DNA from: Chromatiales bacterium
Lineage (GTDB): Bacteria > Pseudomonadota > Gammaproteobacteria > Thiohalomonadales > Thiohalomonadaceae
Direction of reading: 5' to 3'
Assembly: GCA_029864785.1 (NCBI GenBank)
Contig: JAOTST010000068.1
Location: forward strand, 1 to 7,602
DNA length: 7,602 nt
This document shows, in pieces, positions 6,450 to 7,602 of this stretch. Positions within the stretch are counted from its first letter, which is position 1. The number at the start of each line of letters is the position of its first letter. Made by a program: the position numbers and the translations under genes. A model generated the notes under the pieces. The model saw nothing but the letters and a program-made list of their open reading frames with translations. It was not told where the DNA came from and did not search any database.

Positions 6450-6508
6450 TATCTCCTCCCGACAACTTCGCGTAGAATTCACTCAATTACGATTAGTGGA
6501 ATTTAAAT

Positions 6509-7602
6509 GTGAAATATGTAGAAAACTTTCTTGTTGGACGGCAGCCTATTTTTGATCGCCAGCAAAAAGTAGTTGGCTACGAACTTCTTTATCGAACTGA
6601 AGCATCGCCCAACAGCGCAGCTATTGTTGATGGTGATCAGGCGACCTCGCAGGTCATCGTCAATAGCATTATGGATATGGGGCTAGACAGGTTGGTGGGT
6701 GAGCATCCTGCATATATTAACCTTACTCGATGTTTTATCACGGGTGAGATCCAACTTCCCTTTGAGCCCAATCAGGTGGTACTCGAACTGCTTGAAGATA
6801 TTGAGCCAACAGATGAAGTTGTTGCCGGGTTAAAAGCATTGAAAAAACGGGGTTATGTCATTGCTCTGGATGATTTTACCTATACCGAGAATCATCATGA
6901 ACTTCTCGATATAGCGGATATCGTCAAGCTGGATATCATGGGGATAACCCCTCAGGAGTTAGAGTCGCAGGTACAAAACCTTAAAGGCAGGCAGACAAAA
7001 TTATTGGCCGAGAAGGTTGAGACACAAGAGGAGTTTCAACATTGCCTCTCTCTTGGCGTTGAATATTTTCAAGGTTATTTTCTGTGTAAGCCCGAGGTCG
7101 TTGAGGGGCATCGTATTCCCACCAATCGGATGTCAATTATTAATCTGGTGATTAAGTTACAGGATAGCGATACCGATATTTCTCAGCTAGAGGAGATGAT
7201 CCAGCAGGATATCTCGCTCTCTTATCGTCTCCTGCGCCTGATTAATTCAGCGGCCTTCTCACTTAATCGAGAGGTTAAATCGATCAAGCATGCCATTACG
7301 ATTCTGGGATTCAGGGTGATCCGTGATTGGGTTCGTCTGCTGCTTTTATGCCAAATTGACAATAAAAGTCCTGAACTTGTGTGGCGGGCACTCTTCAGGG
7401 CGAAGATGTGTGAAAGCATCGGCTTATGCACTCATCCTGAGAAGGTAGATCAATTTTTCACCATCGGACTCTTTTCGGTTCTTGACGCGCTGATGGATTG
7501 TCCACTGGCAGAGATGCTGGAGAGCCTACCATTGGATCGTGAGGTAGAGGATGCCTTACTAGGCAAGGGAGATGGTCCGCTGACACAGGCGCTCAATCTG
7601 GT
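6509..7602 (+). CDS. EAL-HDOD (YuxH-type) signalling protein, 3' end outside window
   Basis: The frame is open from a GTG at 6509 to the right edge (364 codons, against roughly 400 usual for the family, so nearly complete). Residues about 5-200 are an EAL-like domain that resembles c-di-GMP phosphodiesterases: ELL (25-27) in place of EAL, N71 in INLT, E93 in LELLED, D121-D122 in ALDDF, K140 in VKLDI, E168 in AEKVET (usually EGVE), and Q188 in FQGYF. The DFGxG loop is replaced by DFTYTENHH, so hydrolysis is doubtful while c-di-GMP binding remains possible. From about 205 an HDOD domain follows (DISLSYRLLRLINSAAF, ILGFRVIRDWVRLLLL), a non-hydrolytic HD-related output module. The GTG is the only in-frame start before the stop at 6494-6496; an SD-like GGA (6498-6500) lies 8 nt upstream. 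The first residues VENFLVGRQPIFDRQ match the family's N-terminus. Confidence 0.9.
   Translation, partial: MKYVENFLVGRQPIFDRQQKVVGYELLYRTEASPNSAAIVDGDQATSQVIVNSIMDMGLDRLVGEHPAYINLTRCFITGEIQLPFEPNQVVLELLEDIEPTDEVVAGLKALKKRGYVIALDDFTYTENHHELLDIADIVKLDIMGITPQELESQVQNLKGRQTKLLAEKVETQEEFQHCLSLGVEYFQGYFLCKPEVVEGHRIPTNRMSIINLVIKLQDSDTDISQLEEMIQQDISLSYRLLRLINSAAFSLNREVKSIKHAITILGFRVIRDWVRLLLLCQIDNKSPELVWRALFRAKMCESIGLCTHPEKVDQFFTIGLFSVLDALMDCPLAEMLESLPLDREVEDALLGKGDGPLTQALNL

Noticed and set aside
6278..6478. CRISPR array or integron attC interpretation of the palindromes
   Set aside because: There are no equal-length direct repeats with unique spacers for CRISPR, and no integrase or R'/R'' core sites of the GTTRRRY type for attC.
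6276..6506. 76-codon + strand ORF over the palindromic region
   Set aside because: It begins inside the terminator T-run, has no SD, and its sequence is dictated by the hairpins. The peptide is Ser/Ile/Cys-rich with no recognisable family.
7222..7431. 69-codon minus-strand ORF within the HDOD region
   Set aside because: It is antisense to the EAL-HDOD frame and carries no motif or SD.

Overview
The window reads as a chromosomal housekeeping stretch from a gammaproteobacterium outside the Enterobacterales. All convincing genes lie on the + strand. Three things support this: the pilQ-aroK-aroB order with a DamX-like SPOR protein downstream (a gammaproteobacterial arrangement), AroK and L28 sequences very close to the Enterobacterial/Pseudomonas type as I remember them, and cysteine-pair-free L28 and L33. 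I cannot name the genus from sequence alone.

Layout. Positions 1-626 hold the 3' end of the type IV pilus secretin gene pilQ. It is followed by aroK (693-1223) and aroB (1316-2404), which make shikimate kinase and 3-dehydroquinate synthase. Then come three tightly packed genes: a dGTPase-like HD-domain dNTP triphosphohydrolase (2401-3555, TTG start, 4-nt overlap with aroB), an 86-residue stand-alone WGR-domain protein (3558-3818), and a 606-residue DamX-like membrane protein (3815-5635, GTG start, 4-nt overlap). The DamX-like protein has an AAA/ExeA-type ATPase domain, one membrane segment, a charged linker and two tandem SPOR-like domains. No convincing terminator lies between pilQ and the end of the DamX-like gene, so aroK through damX is probably one operon, perhaps continuing from pilQ.

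The 182-nt gap after damX contains a good sigma70 promoter with an extended -10 and a GC-rich discriminator. It drives rpmB (5818-6054) and rpmG (6068-6223), encoding ribosomal proteins L28 and L33, and this unit ends in a strong intrinsic terminator (6249-6277). Directly after the terminator is about 170 nt of non-coding DNA (6278-6449) made almost entirely of consecutive short perfect or near-perfect palindromes. Several share a CATCCATG/GGA-type apex. This is the most unusual structure in the window. Last comes an EAL-HDOD (YuxH-type) signalling protein, read from a GTG at 6509 and open to the window's right edge.

Functionally the cluster joins pilus secretion, aromatic amino acid synthesis, dNTP pool control and septal peptidoglycan binding. 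This is a normal housekeeping neighbourhood with three less usual points: the dgt-WGR pair placed between aroB and damX, the duplicated SPOR domain, and the hairpin array.
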